Source of the DNA: Siphonodentalium dalli
Lineage: Eukaryota; Mollusca; Scaphopoda; Gadilida; Siphonodentaliidae
Direction: 5' to 3'
Assembly (NCBI GenBank): GCA_032622095.1
Contig: CP136062.1
Span: 2,602,001 to 2,666,000 of the forward strand
DNA: 64,000 nucleotides
The translations under genes and the position numbers were made by a program. Of this stretch, positions 14,415 to 26,115 are shown piece after piece. The notes beneath the pieces are model-generated. The model was not told the origin of the DNA. It saw only the letters and a list, made by a program, of their open reading frames with translations, and made no database searches. How positions within the stretch are numbered: the stretch's first letter is position 1; each line of letters opens with the position of its first letter.

Positions 14415-15919
14415 CTGGACACTTTTGCAACCCTTATTACTCGAAAAGTAACAGGAGTAGCACACTAAAACTTGGTACGTATCTTGGGATCAAAGAGTTG
14501 TATGCCATCGTCGCATAACGAATATTGTCCGCGTTTTCCCCGAGGAGTTATCTCCCTTTATTTGAAAAAATGTCATTTTATTATCTCGGAAATTATAAGA
14601 AGCAGAGCATCGAAAATTAGACCGTATGCACATCTCGATATGCACTACTGCCCACGGGCATAAAAACTTGGGTCCGCCCTTTCCCTGAAGAGTTACCGCC
14701 CATAGTTGGCAAACCTCTATTTTATTGTACTCTGTTGTCCTCCCGTATCATTCCAGATAACTGTATTTGGTTTTTGTAGTCGTGTTGACCGTTGTCAGCT
14801 TAGTCCGAGGAAGAAAATTTGACAGGGTTGGACATATATTTTTACACTGGGGTGGGGGCAATATTTTCGCAATTTTTTTTTATTATTGACATTCATCTAT
14901 TTAAGTATGTAGATTCCCTGAACGAAAACAAACCCATACCGGAAAGGATTTTTGTAATCCGAGAAGAAATGCAAGAGTTACGGGCCCTCAAAGTTTGCAA
15001 TTTGGTCCCATGTGCTTGTGACCCTATCTCCTCCGAAGATGTCGAACTTTGGATGTCGTCTGATATCCCAGTGCGTGCGGTCTGAAGAGAGCACGCGATG
15101 GGCCAAATTTTGCCAGTGTCGGTTCAGTGTTGTGGGTCAGGGGAGGGGTGGTCCGGGGTACCAATTTTGTATTCTTCTCCGAATCGGATGAAACTTGGAA
15201 TATAACATCCATACCGCCAACCGATCTAGAAACTGGACGAATTTCGAAAATCCATTGAAAAATGTCAGAGTTGTGGGCCTTCAAACAATGCAAATTTGGC
15301 CCCATATGCTTGTGATCACATCTCCTCCGAAGATGTCAAACTTTGGATGTCAACTGATACGCCAATGCGTGCGGTCTGAAGAGAGCACGCGATGAGCCAA
15401 ATTTTGCCAGTGTCGGTTCAGTGTTGTGGGTCAGGGGAGGGGTGGTCCGGGGTACCAAAATTTATTTCGTCTCCGAATCATATGAAACTTGATATATAAC
15501 ATATACCATACACGTTGATCATAAAACTGAAAACAGATTGTAAATCCGTTAAAAAATGGCGGAGATTTGGGCCCTCAAACTTTGAATGTGGGCCCGTATT
15601 CTTTCCAATAAACAAAATGTTATTCGTCTCTGAATCAGACAAAATTTATAACAAATAATCAATGTAAGTAGCTGATCACAATACTCAAAACAATTTTTAA
15701 ATCCATTGGAAAATAACGGAGTTACGGGCTCTCAAAATTCGCATTTTGGGCCGGGTTTGACTATTTCCCAATCCCGTCACCCAATTTCGAGGCAGGGGTG
15801 GGGTCACTCCCAAACACTTGAGATCAACCCACACATGTTAAGGGAAAGATATAATCATCCTAATTCATATTTTCCGTCCCTTAACTGCGATTTATTGAGC
15901 TCATGATTTGCCCTATTAT
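14176..15919 (+). repeat. Diverged edge monomer of the 1729-bp satellite family (1744 bp)
   Basis: This unit begins and ends at palindromic joints and is collinear with the 1729-bp monomer: T-rich start, 'gttatctcccttt' segment, two copies of the 'ctcctccgaagatgtcgaa' block (about 15027 and 15325), and a 3' part ending in 'cgaggcaggggtgggg' and 'attattatacttcc'. It differs from the arrayed copies by many scattered substitutions and small indels and has a much longer ATT run. A divergent monomer at an array edge is typical of satellites that are homogenised mainly in the interior. Confidence 0.9.
14381..14414 (+). repeat. (ATT)n microsatellite
   Basis: An ATT run of about 11 units lies inside the edge monomer. 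In the 1729-bp monomers the same place has only a short 'attattattatt' tract. The truncated monomer next door is fused to the terminal 'attattatacttcc' at this tract. Confidence 0.95.
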
Positions 15920-16142
15920 TATACTTCCATGGTGTAACCAAGGAAGTATATTGTTTTTCTACTGCGGCCGTTTTCTGTTTAATTGGAAATACTCAGAAAC
16001 TAATGGGAGGAGGACCGCGAAATCTCTAGCGAATGTAGGCATCTAAGGTCTACTAAAAATAATGCTATCCGGATGTTGGTCCAATATATTTTGACAGAGT
16101 TATGGCCCTTTTTCGATTATTTTTCATTATTATTATTATTAT
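15920..16142 (+). repeat. Truncated 1729-family monomer (223 bp)
   Basis: It starts with the palindrome and repeats, essentially identically, the first ~200 bp of the diverged edge monomer (14199-14395), including 'ctactgcggccg'. At the ATT run it jumps straight to the terminal 'attattatacttcc' and the next palindrome. The internal ~1.5 kb is missing. The fused ends share the ATT repeat, so slippage or microhomology-mediated deletion is the simplest origin. Confidence 0.9.
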
Positions 16143-17871
16143 TATACTTCCATGGTGTAACCAAGGAAGTATATTGTTTTTCTACTGAGGTCGTTTTCCG
16201 TTTATTTCGAAATACTCAGAAACTGATTGCAGTAGGAACGCGAAATCTCTAGCGAATATAGGCATCTGAGGTCTACTAAAGATAATGATATCCGGATTTC
16301 GGCCCAATGTTTCAAGACAGAGTTATAGCCCTTATTCGATTATTTTTCATTATTATTATTATACTACAGTATTTTTCAACGCCCAAATCTCTGAATGTAT
16401 TAGTACTAGAAAACTCAAGTTTGGTAAGTGTGTTGGGGTAAATGAGTTCTATGCCTTTGGCTCATAACGGATATTGTCCGCATTTACCCCGTGGAGTTAT
16501 CTCCCTTTATATGAAAAAATGTCATTTTATTATCTCGGAAATTATAAGGAGCAGAGCATCGAAAATTGGACCGTATGTACACCTCGGTATGCCCTTCTGC
16601 CCACCGGCATCAAAACTTGTGTCCGCGCTTTCCCTGAAGAGTTACCGCCCATAAACAGGGGAACCTCTATTTTATTGTACTCTGTTGTTCTCCCGTATCA
16701 TTCCAGATAACTGCATTTGGTTTTCACAGCTGTGATGACCGTTCTCAGTTTAGTCCGAAAAAGAAATTTTAACAGAGTCGGACATATATTTTTACACTGA
16801 TGTGGGGGCAAAATTTTCTCAAAAATATTTTTTTGATCGATATTCATCTATTTAAGTATATGCATTCCCTGAACGAAAACAAACCCAAACCAAGAAGGAT
16901 TTTTGAAATCCGATAAGAATTGCAAGAGTTACAGGCCCTCAAATTTTGCAGTTTGGGACATATGTGCTTGTGACCCTATCTCCTCCGAAGATGTCGAAGT
17001 TTGGATGTCAACTGATACGCCAACGTGTGCGGATGAAATAGTGCACGCGGTGGGCCAAATTTTGCCAGTGTCTATTCATTATTGTGGATATGGGGAGGGG
17101 TGGTCCGTGGTACCAATTTTTAATTCTTATCGGAATAAGATGAAACTTGGAATTTAACATCTACAACACCACCCGATCTAGAAACTGAAATTTTTTCGAA
17201 ATTCCATTGAAAACTGACAAAGTTAGGGGCCCTCAAATTTTGCAATTTTGGGCCCATGTGCTTGATAACACATCTCCTCCGAAGATGTCGAACATTGAAT
17301 GTCATCTGATACGCCAAAGTGTGTAGGCCGAAGAGAGCACGCGGTGTGCCAAATTTTGCCAGTGTCGGTTCAGTGTTGTGGGTCAGGGGAGGGGTGGTCC
17401 GAGGTACCAAAATTTATTTCGTCTCCGAATTATATGAAACTTGGAATATAACATCTACCATACACGCTAATAACAAATCTGAAAACAGATCGTAAATCCG
17501 CTAAAAACTGGCGGAGATTTTGGAACTCAAAGTTTGAATATGGGCCCATATTATTTCCAATAACCAAAATGTTCTTCTTTTCCGAATCAGATGAAATTTA
17601 TAATATGCAATCTCAGTAAGTAGCATATAACAAAACTGAAAACAATTTTTAAATCCATTGGATAATCACGGAGTTATGGTCCTTCAAAAATTGCATTTTG
17701 GGCCTGGTGTGACAATTTCCCAATCCCGTCACCCAATTTCGAGGCAGGAGTGGGGTCAATTATAAACACTTGAGATCAACACACAAATGTTAAGGACAGT
17801 ACACAATCATCTTACTTCATATTTTCCATCCCTAAACTGCGCATTGTTCAGTTCATGATTCGCCCTATTAT

Positions 17872-17902
17872 TATACTTCCATGGTGTAACCAAGGAAGTA
17901 TA
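17872..17902. other. Palindromic joint of the 1729-bp monomer (representative copy)
   Basis: The arms TATACTTCCATGGT and ACCAAGGAAGTATA pair at all but one position, with a short GTA loop. The same joint is at 15920, 16143, 19601, 21330, 23059, 56928, 58657, 60386, 62115 and 63844. The outer nine bases match the joint of the 1383-bp satellite exactly. Confidence 0.9.
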
Positions 17903-20900
17903 TTGTTTTTCTACTGAGGTCGTTTTCCGTTTATTTCGAAATACTCAGAAACTGATTGCAGTAGGAACGCGAAATCTCTAGCGAATATAGGCATCTGAGG
18001 TCTACTAAAGATAATGATATCCGGATTTCGGCCCAATGTTTCAAGACAGAGTTATAGCCCTTATTCGATTATTTTTCATTATTATTATTATACTACAGTA
18101 TTTTTCAACGCCCAAATCTCTGAATGTATTAGTACTAGAAAACTCAAGTTTGGTAAGTGTGTTGGGGTAAATGAGTTCTATGCCTTTGGCTCATAACGGA
18201 TATTGTCCGCATTTACCCCGTGGAGTTATCTCCCTTTATATGAAAAAATGTCATTTTATTATCTCGGAAATTATAAGGAGCAGAGCATCGAAAATTGGAC
18301 CGTATGTACACCTCGGTATGCCCTTCTGCCCACCGGCATCAAAACTTGTGTCCGCGCTTTCCCTGAAGAGTTACCGCCCATAAACAGGGGAACCTCTATT
18401 TTATTGTACTCTGTTGTTCTCCCGTATCATTCCAGATAACTGCATTTGGTTTTCACAGCTGTGATGACCGTTCTCAGTTTAGTCCGAAAAAGAAATTTTA
18501 ACAGAGTCGGACATATATTTTTACACTGATGTGGGGGCAAAATTTTCTCAAAAATATTTTTTTGATCGATATTTATCTATTTAAGTATATGCATTCCCTG
18601 AACGAAAACAAACCCAAACCAAGAAGGATTTTTGAAATCCGATAAGAATTGCAAGAGTTACAGGCCCTCAAATTTTGCAGTTTGGGACATATGTGCTTGT
18701 GACCCTATCTCCTCCGAAGATGTCGAAGTTTGGATGTCAACTGATACGCCAACGTGTGCGGATGAAATAGTGCACGCGGTGGGCCAAATTTTGCCAGTGT
18801 CTATTCATTATTGTGGATATGGGGAGGGGTGGTCCGTGGTACCAATTTTTAATTCTTATCGGAATAAGATGAAACTTGGAATTTAACATCTACAACACCA
18901 CCCGATCTAGAAACTGAAATTTTTTCGAAATTCCATTGAAAACTGACAAAGTTAGGGGCCCTCAAATTTTGCAATTTTGGGCCCATGTGCTTGATAACAC
19001 ATCTCCTCCGAAGATGTCGAACATTGAATGTCATCTGATACGCCAAAGTGTGTAGGCCGAAGAGAGCACGCGGTGTGCCAAATTTTGCCAGTGTCGGTTC
19101 AGTGTTGTGGGTCAGGGGAGGGGTGGTCCGAGGTACCAAAATTTATTTCGTCTCCGAATTATATGAAACTTGGAATATAACATCTACCATACACGCTAAT
19201 AACAAATCTGAAAACAGATCGTAAATCCGCTAAAAACTGGCGGAGATTTTGGAACTCAAAGTTTGAATATGGGCCCATATTATTTCCAATAACCAAAATG
19301 TTCTTCTTTTCCGAATCAGATGAAATTTATAATATGCAATCTCAGTAAGTAGCATATAACAAAACTGAAAACAATTTTTAAATCCATTGGATAATCACGG
19401 AGTTATGGTCCTTCAAAAATTGCATTTTGGGCCTGGTGTGACAATTTCCCAATCCCGTCACCCAATTTCGAGGCAGGAGTGGGGTCAATTATAAACACTT
19501 GAGATCAACACACAAATGTTAAGGACAGTACACAATCATCTTACTTCATATTTTCCATCCCTAAACTGCGCATTGTTCAGTTCATGATTCGCCCTATTAT
19601 TATACTTCCATGGTGTAACCAAGGAAGTATATTGTTTTTCTACTGAGGTCGTTTTCCGTTTATTTCGAAATACTCAGAAACTGATTGCAGTAGGAACGCG
19701 AAATCTCTAGCGAATATAGGCATCTGAGGTCTACTAAAGATAATGATATCCGGATTTCGGCCCAATGTTTCAAGACAGAGTTATAGCCCTTATTCGATTA
19801 TTTTTCATTATTATTATTATACTACAGTATTTTTCAACGCCCAAATCTCTGAATGTATTAGTACTAGAAAACTCAAGTTTGGTAAGTGTGTTGGGGTAAA
19901 TGAGTTCTATGCCTTTGGCTCATAACGGATATTGTCCGCATTTACCCCGTGGAGTTATCTCCCTTTATATGAAAAAATGTCATTTTATTATCTCGGAAAT
20001 TATAAGGAGCAGAGCATCGAAAATTGGACCGTATGTACACCTCGGTATGCCCTTCTGCCCACCGGCATCAAAACTTGTGTCCGCGCTTTCCCTGAAGAGT
20101 TACCGCCCATAAACAGGGGAACCTCTATTTTATTGTACTCTGTTGTTCTCCCGTATCATTCCAGATAACTGCATTTGGTTTTCACAGCCGTGATGACCGT
20201 TCTCAGTTTAGTCCGAAAAAGAAATTTTAACAGAGTCGGACATATATTTTTACACTGATGTGGGGGCAAAATTTTCTCAAAAATATTTTTTTGATCGATA
20301 TTCATCTATTTAAGTATATGCATTCCCTGAACGAAAACAAACCCAAACCAAGAAGGATTTTTGAAATCCGATAAGAATTGCAAGAGTTACAGGCCCTCAA
20401 ATTTTGCAGTTTGGGACATATGTGCTTGTGACCCTATCTCCTCCGAAGATGTCGAAGTTTGGATGTCAACTGATACGCCAACGTGTGCGGATGAAATAGT
20501 GCACGCGGTGGGCCAAATTTTGCCAGTGTCTATTCATTATTGTGGATATGGGGAGGGGTGGTCCGTGGTACCAATTTTTAATTCTTATCGGAATAAGATG
20601 AAACTTGGAATTTAACATCTACAACACCACCAGATCTAGAAACTGAAATTTTTTCGAAATTCCATTGAAAACTGACAAAGTTAGGGGCCCTCAAATTTTG
20701 CAATTTTGGGCCCATGTGCTTGATAACACATCTCCTCCGAAGATGTCGAACATTGAATGTCATCTGATACGCCAAAGTGTGTAGGCCGAAGAGAGCACGC
20801 GGTGTGCCAAATTTTGCCAGTGTCGGTTCAGTGTTGTGGGTCAGGGGAGGGGTGGTCCGAGGTACCAAAATTTATTTCGTCTCCGAATTATATGAAACTT

Positions 20901-23079
20901 GGAATATAACATCTACCATACACGCTAATAACAAATCTGAAAACAGATCGTAAATCCGTTAAAAACTGGCGGAGATTTTGGAACTCAAAGTTTGAATATG
21001 GGCCCATATTATTTCCAATAACCAAAATGTTCTTCTTTTCCGAATCAGATGAAATTTATAATATGCAATCTCAGTAAGTAGCATATAACAAAACTGAAAA
21101 CAATTTTTAAATCCATTGGATAATCACGGAGTTATGGTCCTTCAAAAATTGCATTTTGGGCCTGGTGTGACAATTTCCCAATCCCGTCACCCAATTTCGA
21201 GGCAGGAGTGGGGTCAATTATAAACACTTGAGATCAACACACAAATGTTAAGGACAGTACACAATCATCTTACTTCATATTTTCCATCCCTAAACTGCGC
21301 ATTGTTCAGTTCATGATTCGCCCTATTATTATACTTCCATGGTGTAACCAAGGAAGTATATTGTTTTTCTACTGAGGTCGTTTTCCGTTTATTTCGAAAT
21401 ACTCAGAAACTGATTGCAGTAGGAACGCGAAATCTCTAGCGAATATAGGCATCTGAGGTCTACTAAAGATAATGATATCCGGATTTCGGCCCAATGTTTC
21501 AAGACAGAGTTATAGCCCTTATTCGATTATTTTTCATTATTATTATTATACTACAGTATTTTTCAACGCCCAAATCTCTGAATGTATTAGTACTAGAAAA
21601 CTCAAGTTTGGTAAGTGTGTTGGGGTAAATGAGTTCTATGCCTTTGGCTCATAACGGATATTGTCCGCATTTACCCCGTGGAGTTATCTCCCTTTATATG
21701 AAAAAATGTCATTTTATTATCTCGGAAATTATAAGGAGCAGAGCATCGAAAATTGGACCGTATGTACACCTCGGTATGCCCTTCTGCCCACCGGCATCAA
21801 AACTTGTGTCCGCGCTTTCCCTGAAGAGTTACCGCCCATAAACAGGGGAACCTCTATTTTATTGTACTCTGTTGTTCTCCCGTATCATTCCAGATAACTG
21901 CATTTGGTTTTCACAGCCGTGATGACCGTTCTCAGTTTAGTCCGAAAAAGAAATTTTAACAGAGTCGGACATATATTTTTACACTGATGTGGGGGCAAAA
22001 TTTTCTCAAAAATATTTTTTTGATCGATATTCATCTATTTAAGTATATGCATTCCCTGAACGAAAACAAACCCAAACCAAGAAGGATTTTTGAAATCCGA
22101 TAAGAATTGCAAGAGTTACAGGCCCTCAAATTTTGCAGTTTGGGACATATGTGCTTGTGACCCTATCTCCTCCGAAGATGTCGAAGTTTGGATGTCAACT
22201 GATACGCCAACGTGTGCGGATGAAATAGTGCACGCGGTGGGCCAAATTTTGCCAGTGTCTATTCATTATTGTGGATATGGGGAGGGGTGGTCCGTGGTAC
22301 CAATTTTTAATTCTTATCGGAATAAGATGAAACTTGGAATTTAACATCTACAACACCACCAGATCTAGAAACTGAAATTTTTTCGAAATTCCATTGAAAA
22401 CTGACAAAGTTAGGGGCCCTCAAATTTTGCAATTTTGGGCCCATGTGCTTGATAACACATCTCCTCCGAAGATGTCGAACATTGAATGTCATCTGATACG
22501 CCAAAGTGTGTAGGCCGAAGAGAGCACGCGGTGTGCCAAATTTTGCCAGTGTCGGTTCAGTGTTGTGGGTCAGGGGAGGGGTGGTCCGAGGTACCAAAAT
22601 TTATTTCGTCTCCGAATTATATGAAACTTGGAATATAACATCTACCATACACGCTAATAACAAATCTGAAAACAGATCGTAAATCCGTTAAAAACTGGCG
22701 GAGATTTTGGAACTCAAAGTTTGAATATGGGCCCATATTATTTCCAATAACCAAAATGTTCTTCTTTTCCGAATCAGATGAAATTTATAATATGCAATCT
22801 CAGTAAGTAGCATATAACAAAACTGAAAACAATTTTTAAATCCATTGGATAATCACGGAGTTATGGTCCTTCAAAAATTGCATTTTGGGCCTGGTGTGAC
22901 AATTTCCCAATCCCGTCACCCAATTTCGAGGCAGGAGTGGGGTCAATTATAAACACTTGAGATCAACACACAAATGTTAAGGACAGTACACAATCATCTT
23001 ACTTCATATTTTCCATCCCTAAACTGCGCATTGTTCAGTTCATGATTCGCCCTATTATTATACTTCCATGGTGTAACCA

Positions 23080-23090
23080 AGGAAGTATAT
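23080..23090 (+). other. Left 11-bp direct repeat at the edge of the 32-kb insert
   Basis: AGGAAGTATAT, the right arm of the palindromic joint, is the last satellite sequence before the array is interrupted. The same 11 bases begin the resumed array at 55220-55230. The preceding and following bases differ. It may be a target-site duplication or a microhomology at a rearrangement breakpoint. Confidence 0.7.
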
Positions 23091-23379
23091 ACAGAACTTC
23101 CAACTTCGGGGTTTCGACGGAATCTGAAAGAACTCGAAAAATAAGTGTGACAAACTGGCAACCGTTTTGGCGGCAAATTATTTTTTCCGGTCGTTCCGGG
23201 GGTCCGAAAGTCCGGAACGAGGGTGGAAGTACCTACTCGTTCCGGAACGAACAATGGCAGACTGAAAAAAAAAAAAACCGTTGATGGAGAGCATCAAACT
23301 CGACCTAACTAACGTTTCGAAAAAAAAACTTCCTCAAATTGTTTTCTCCCGAGTAAAATTTGCATTGTCACTCGAAATT
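23091..23379 (+). repeat. GTTCCGG-rich leader of the 549-bp array
   Basis: This segment is not part of either large satellite. It contains repeated CGTTCC/GGAACG words, including the perfect palindrome CGTTCCGGAACG near 23239, and a 13-base A run at 23265-23277. The same GTTCC words recur in each 549-bp monomer ('gtcgttccagaccgttccagg'), so it may be a strongly diverged monomer. No gene is seen. Confidence 0.6.
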
Positions 23380-26115
23380 CGCCGTTTTTCCATCCGTTCT
23401 GGCTCGTTCCGGCCCGTTCCGGGTTCGATATCCAGGCAACGAGACACTTTATTCGGAAAAATGCAACGTTATCGACGGAAGGGGTTCGTTATGAGTATCA
23501 ACAATGAATTCCAACGCAAAATTGGCAGGGATGCGGCCGTGACAGGGGTTTGAAGAAAACGGAGAATAAGTAGGCGACGTTATGTCGTCGCCGATTCCAA
23601 GCTGTGTGGCAAAAAAATTATTTTCCGGCAAACCAAAAACATCAAATATGATATTTTTTTTCTTTGAAACGGTTAAGCTAATTGACACGCATGGTAGCAC
23701 AGACACGATATTTGTCATGGGATCCCAAGAGAGCTCAAAATGGGATTTATGTCTCGTAAAAAGGCAATTTACATGTTATAACTCAATAATAAAAAACACT
23801 CCTAGTCGCCATTTTAATATGTTTAGCACCATATACTTCATATCCGTCGGTTCCATTTGTCACAGGAGTATTTTCGGTAGGTATGACGAACGGGGCGAAT
23901 CACCTGACCTGCGTAGGGGAGGGGTTAAAAGATAGGGAGAAAAGTAGACGAAATTCCATTCTAGGTCGTTCCAGACCGTTCCAGGCTCGGTGTCCATACA
24001 AATTGAGGCGCGTTTACCTGAATGGTGCTATGCTATCAACATAAGGGATGCATTAGAAATATTCGAGCTGAAATCAAGCACAAAATTGACAGGGATGCGG
24101 CCGTGAGAGGGGGTTGAAGAAAACGGAGAATAAGTAGACTACGATATATCGTCGCCTGGCAAGAAATTGGTTTTCCGGCAAACCAAAAACATCCAAAATG
24201 AATTTTTTTTCTTTAAATCGGTTAAGCTAATTGACACGCATGGTAGCACAGACACGATATTTGTCATGGGATCCCAAGAGAGCTCACAACGGGATTTATG
24301 TCTCGTAAAAAGGCAATTTACATGTTATAACTCAATAATTAAAAACTCCCCTAATCGACATTTTAATATGTTTAGCACCTTATACTTCATTTCCGTCGGT
24401 TCCATTTGTCACAGGAGTATTTTCGGTAGGTATGACGAACGGGGCGAATCATCTGACCTGCGTAGGGGAGGGGTTGAAAGATAGGGAGAAAAGTAGACGA
24501 AATTCCATTCTAGGTCGTTCCAGGCTCGGTATCCATACAAATTGAGGCGCGTTTACCTGACTGGTGCTATGCTATCAATATAAGGGATGCACTAGAAATA
24601 TTCGAGCTGAAATCAAGCACAAAATTGACAGGGATGCGGCCGTGAGAGGGGGTTGAAGAAAACGGAGAATAAGTAGACGACGATATGTCGTCGCCTGGCA
24701 AGAAATTGATTTTCCGGTAAACCAAAAACACAAAAATGATTTTTTTTTTTTTTGAAACGGTTAAGCTAATTGACACGCATGGTAGCACAGACACGATATT
24801 TGTCATGGGATCCCAAGAGAGCTCAAAATGGGATTTATGTCTCGTAAAAAGGCAATTTACATGTTATAACTCAATAATAAAAAACACTCCTAGTCGCCAT
24901 TCTAATATGTTTAGCACCATATACTTCATTTCCGTCGATTCCATTTGTCACAGGAGTATTTTCGGTAGGTATGACGAACGGGGCGAATCATCTGACCTGC
25001 GTAGGGGAGGGGTTAAAAGATAGGGAGAAAAGTAGACGAAATTCCATTCTAGGTCGTTCCAGACCGTTCCAGGCTCGGTGTCCATACAAATTGATGCGCG
25101 TTTACCTGAATGGTGCTATGCTATCAACATAAGGGATGCATTAGAAATATTCGAGCTGAAATCAAGAACAAAATTGACAGGGATGCGGCCGTGAGAGGGG
25201 GTTGAAGAAAACGGAGAATAAGTAGACGACGATATATCGTCGCCTGGCAAGAAATTGATTTTCCGGCAAACCAAAAACATCCAAAATGATATTTTTTTCT
25301 TTAAATCGGTTAAGCTAATTGACACGCATGGTAGCACAGACAGGATATTTGCCATGGGATCCCAAGAGAGCTCACAACGGGATTTATGTCTCGTAAAAAG
25401 GCAATTTACATGTTATAACTCAATAATAAAAAACACTCCTAGTCGCCATTCTAATATGTTTAGCACCATATACTTCATTTCCGTCGATTCCATTTGTCAC
25501 AGGAGTATTTTCGGTAGGTATGACGAACGGGGCGAATCATCTGACCTGCGTAGGGGAGGGGTTAAAAGATAGGGAGAAAAGTAGACGAAATTCCATTCTA
25601 GGTCGTTCCAGACCGTTCCAGGCTCGGTGTCCATACAAATTGAGGCGCGTTTACCTGAATGGTGCTATGCTATCAATATAAGGGATGCATTAGAAATATT
25701 CGAGCTGAAATCAAGCACAAAATTGACAGGGATGCGGCCGTGAGAGGGGGTTGAAGAAAACGGAGAATAAGTAGACGACGATATATCGTCGCGTGGCAAG
25801 AAATTGATTTTCCGGCAAACCAAAAACATCCAAAATGATTTTTTTTTCTTTAAATCGGTAAGCTAATTGACACGCATGATAACACAGACAGGATATTTGT
25901 CATGGGATCCCAAGAGAGCTCACAACGGGATTTATGTCTCGTACAAAGGCAATTTACATGTTATAACTCAATAATAAAAAACACCCCTAGTCGCCATTTT
26001 AATATGTTTAGCACCTTATACTTCATTTCCGTCGGTTCCATTTGTCACAGGAGTATTTTCGGTAGGTATGACGAACGGGTCGAATCATCTGACCTGCGTA
26101 GGGGAGGGGTTGAAA

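Larger units (their letters stand above)
16143..23090 (+). repeat. 1729-bp satellite, left array of four monomers
   Basis: Monomers measured from palindrome to palindrome are 16143-17871, 17872-19600, 19601-21329 and 21330-23058, each exactly 1729 bp, followed by the next palindrome, which is cut short at 23090. Each contains an internal duplication of about 293 bp around 'ctcctccgaagatgtcgaa' (first monomer 16980 and 17276) and several 'gagttaNNgNcc'-like phrases. Monomers 1-2 and 3-4 differ at fixed positions (17174 C versus A, 16731 T versus C, 17501 C versus T). Short open frames recur identically in each unit and on both strands; none resembles a known protein. Confidence 0.97.

Noticed and set aside
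16143-23090. Tandem Helitrons, because each monomer ends near a hairpin
   Set aside because: Helitrons need a TC start and a CTRR end just after the hairpin. Here the hairpin straddles both monomer ends symmetrically and no CTRR follows. Helentron-like variants cannot be fully excluded without a genome search.
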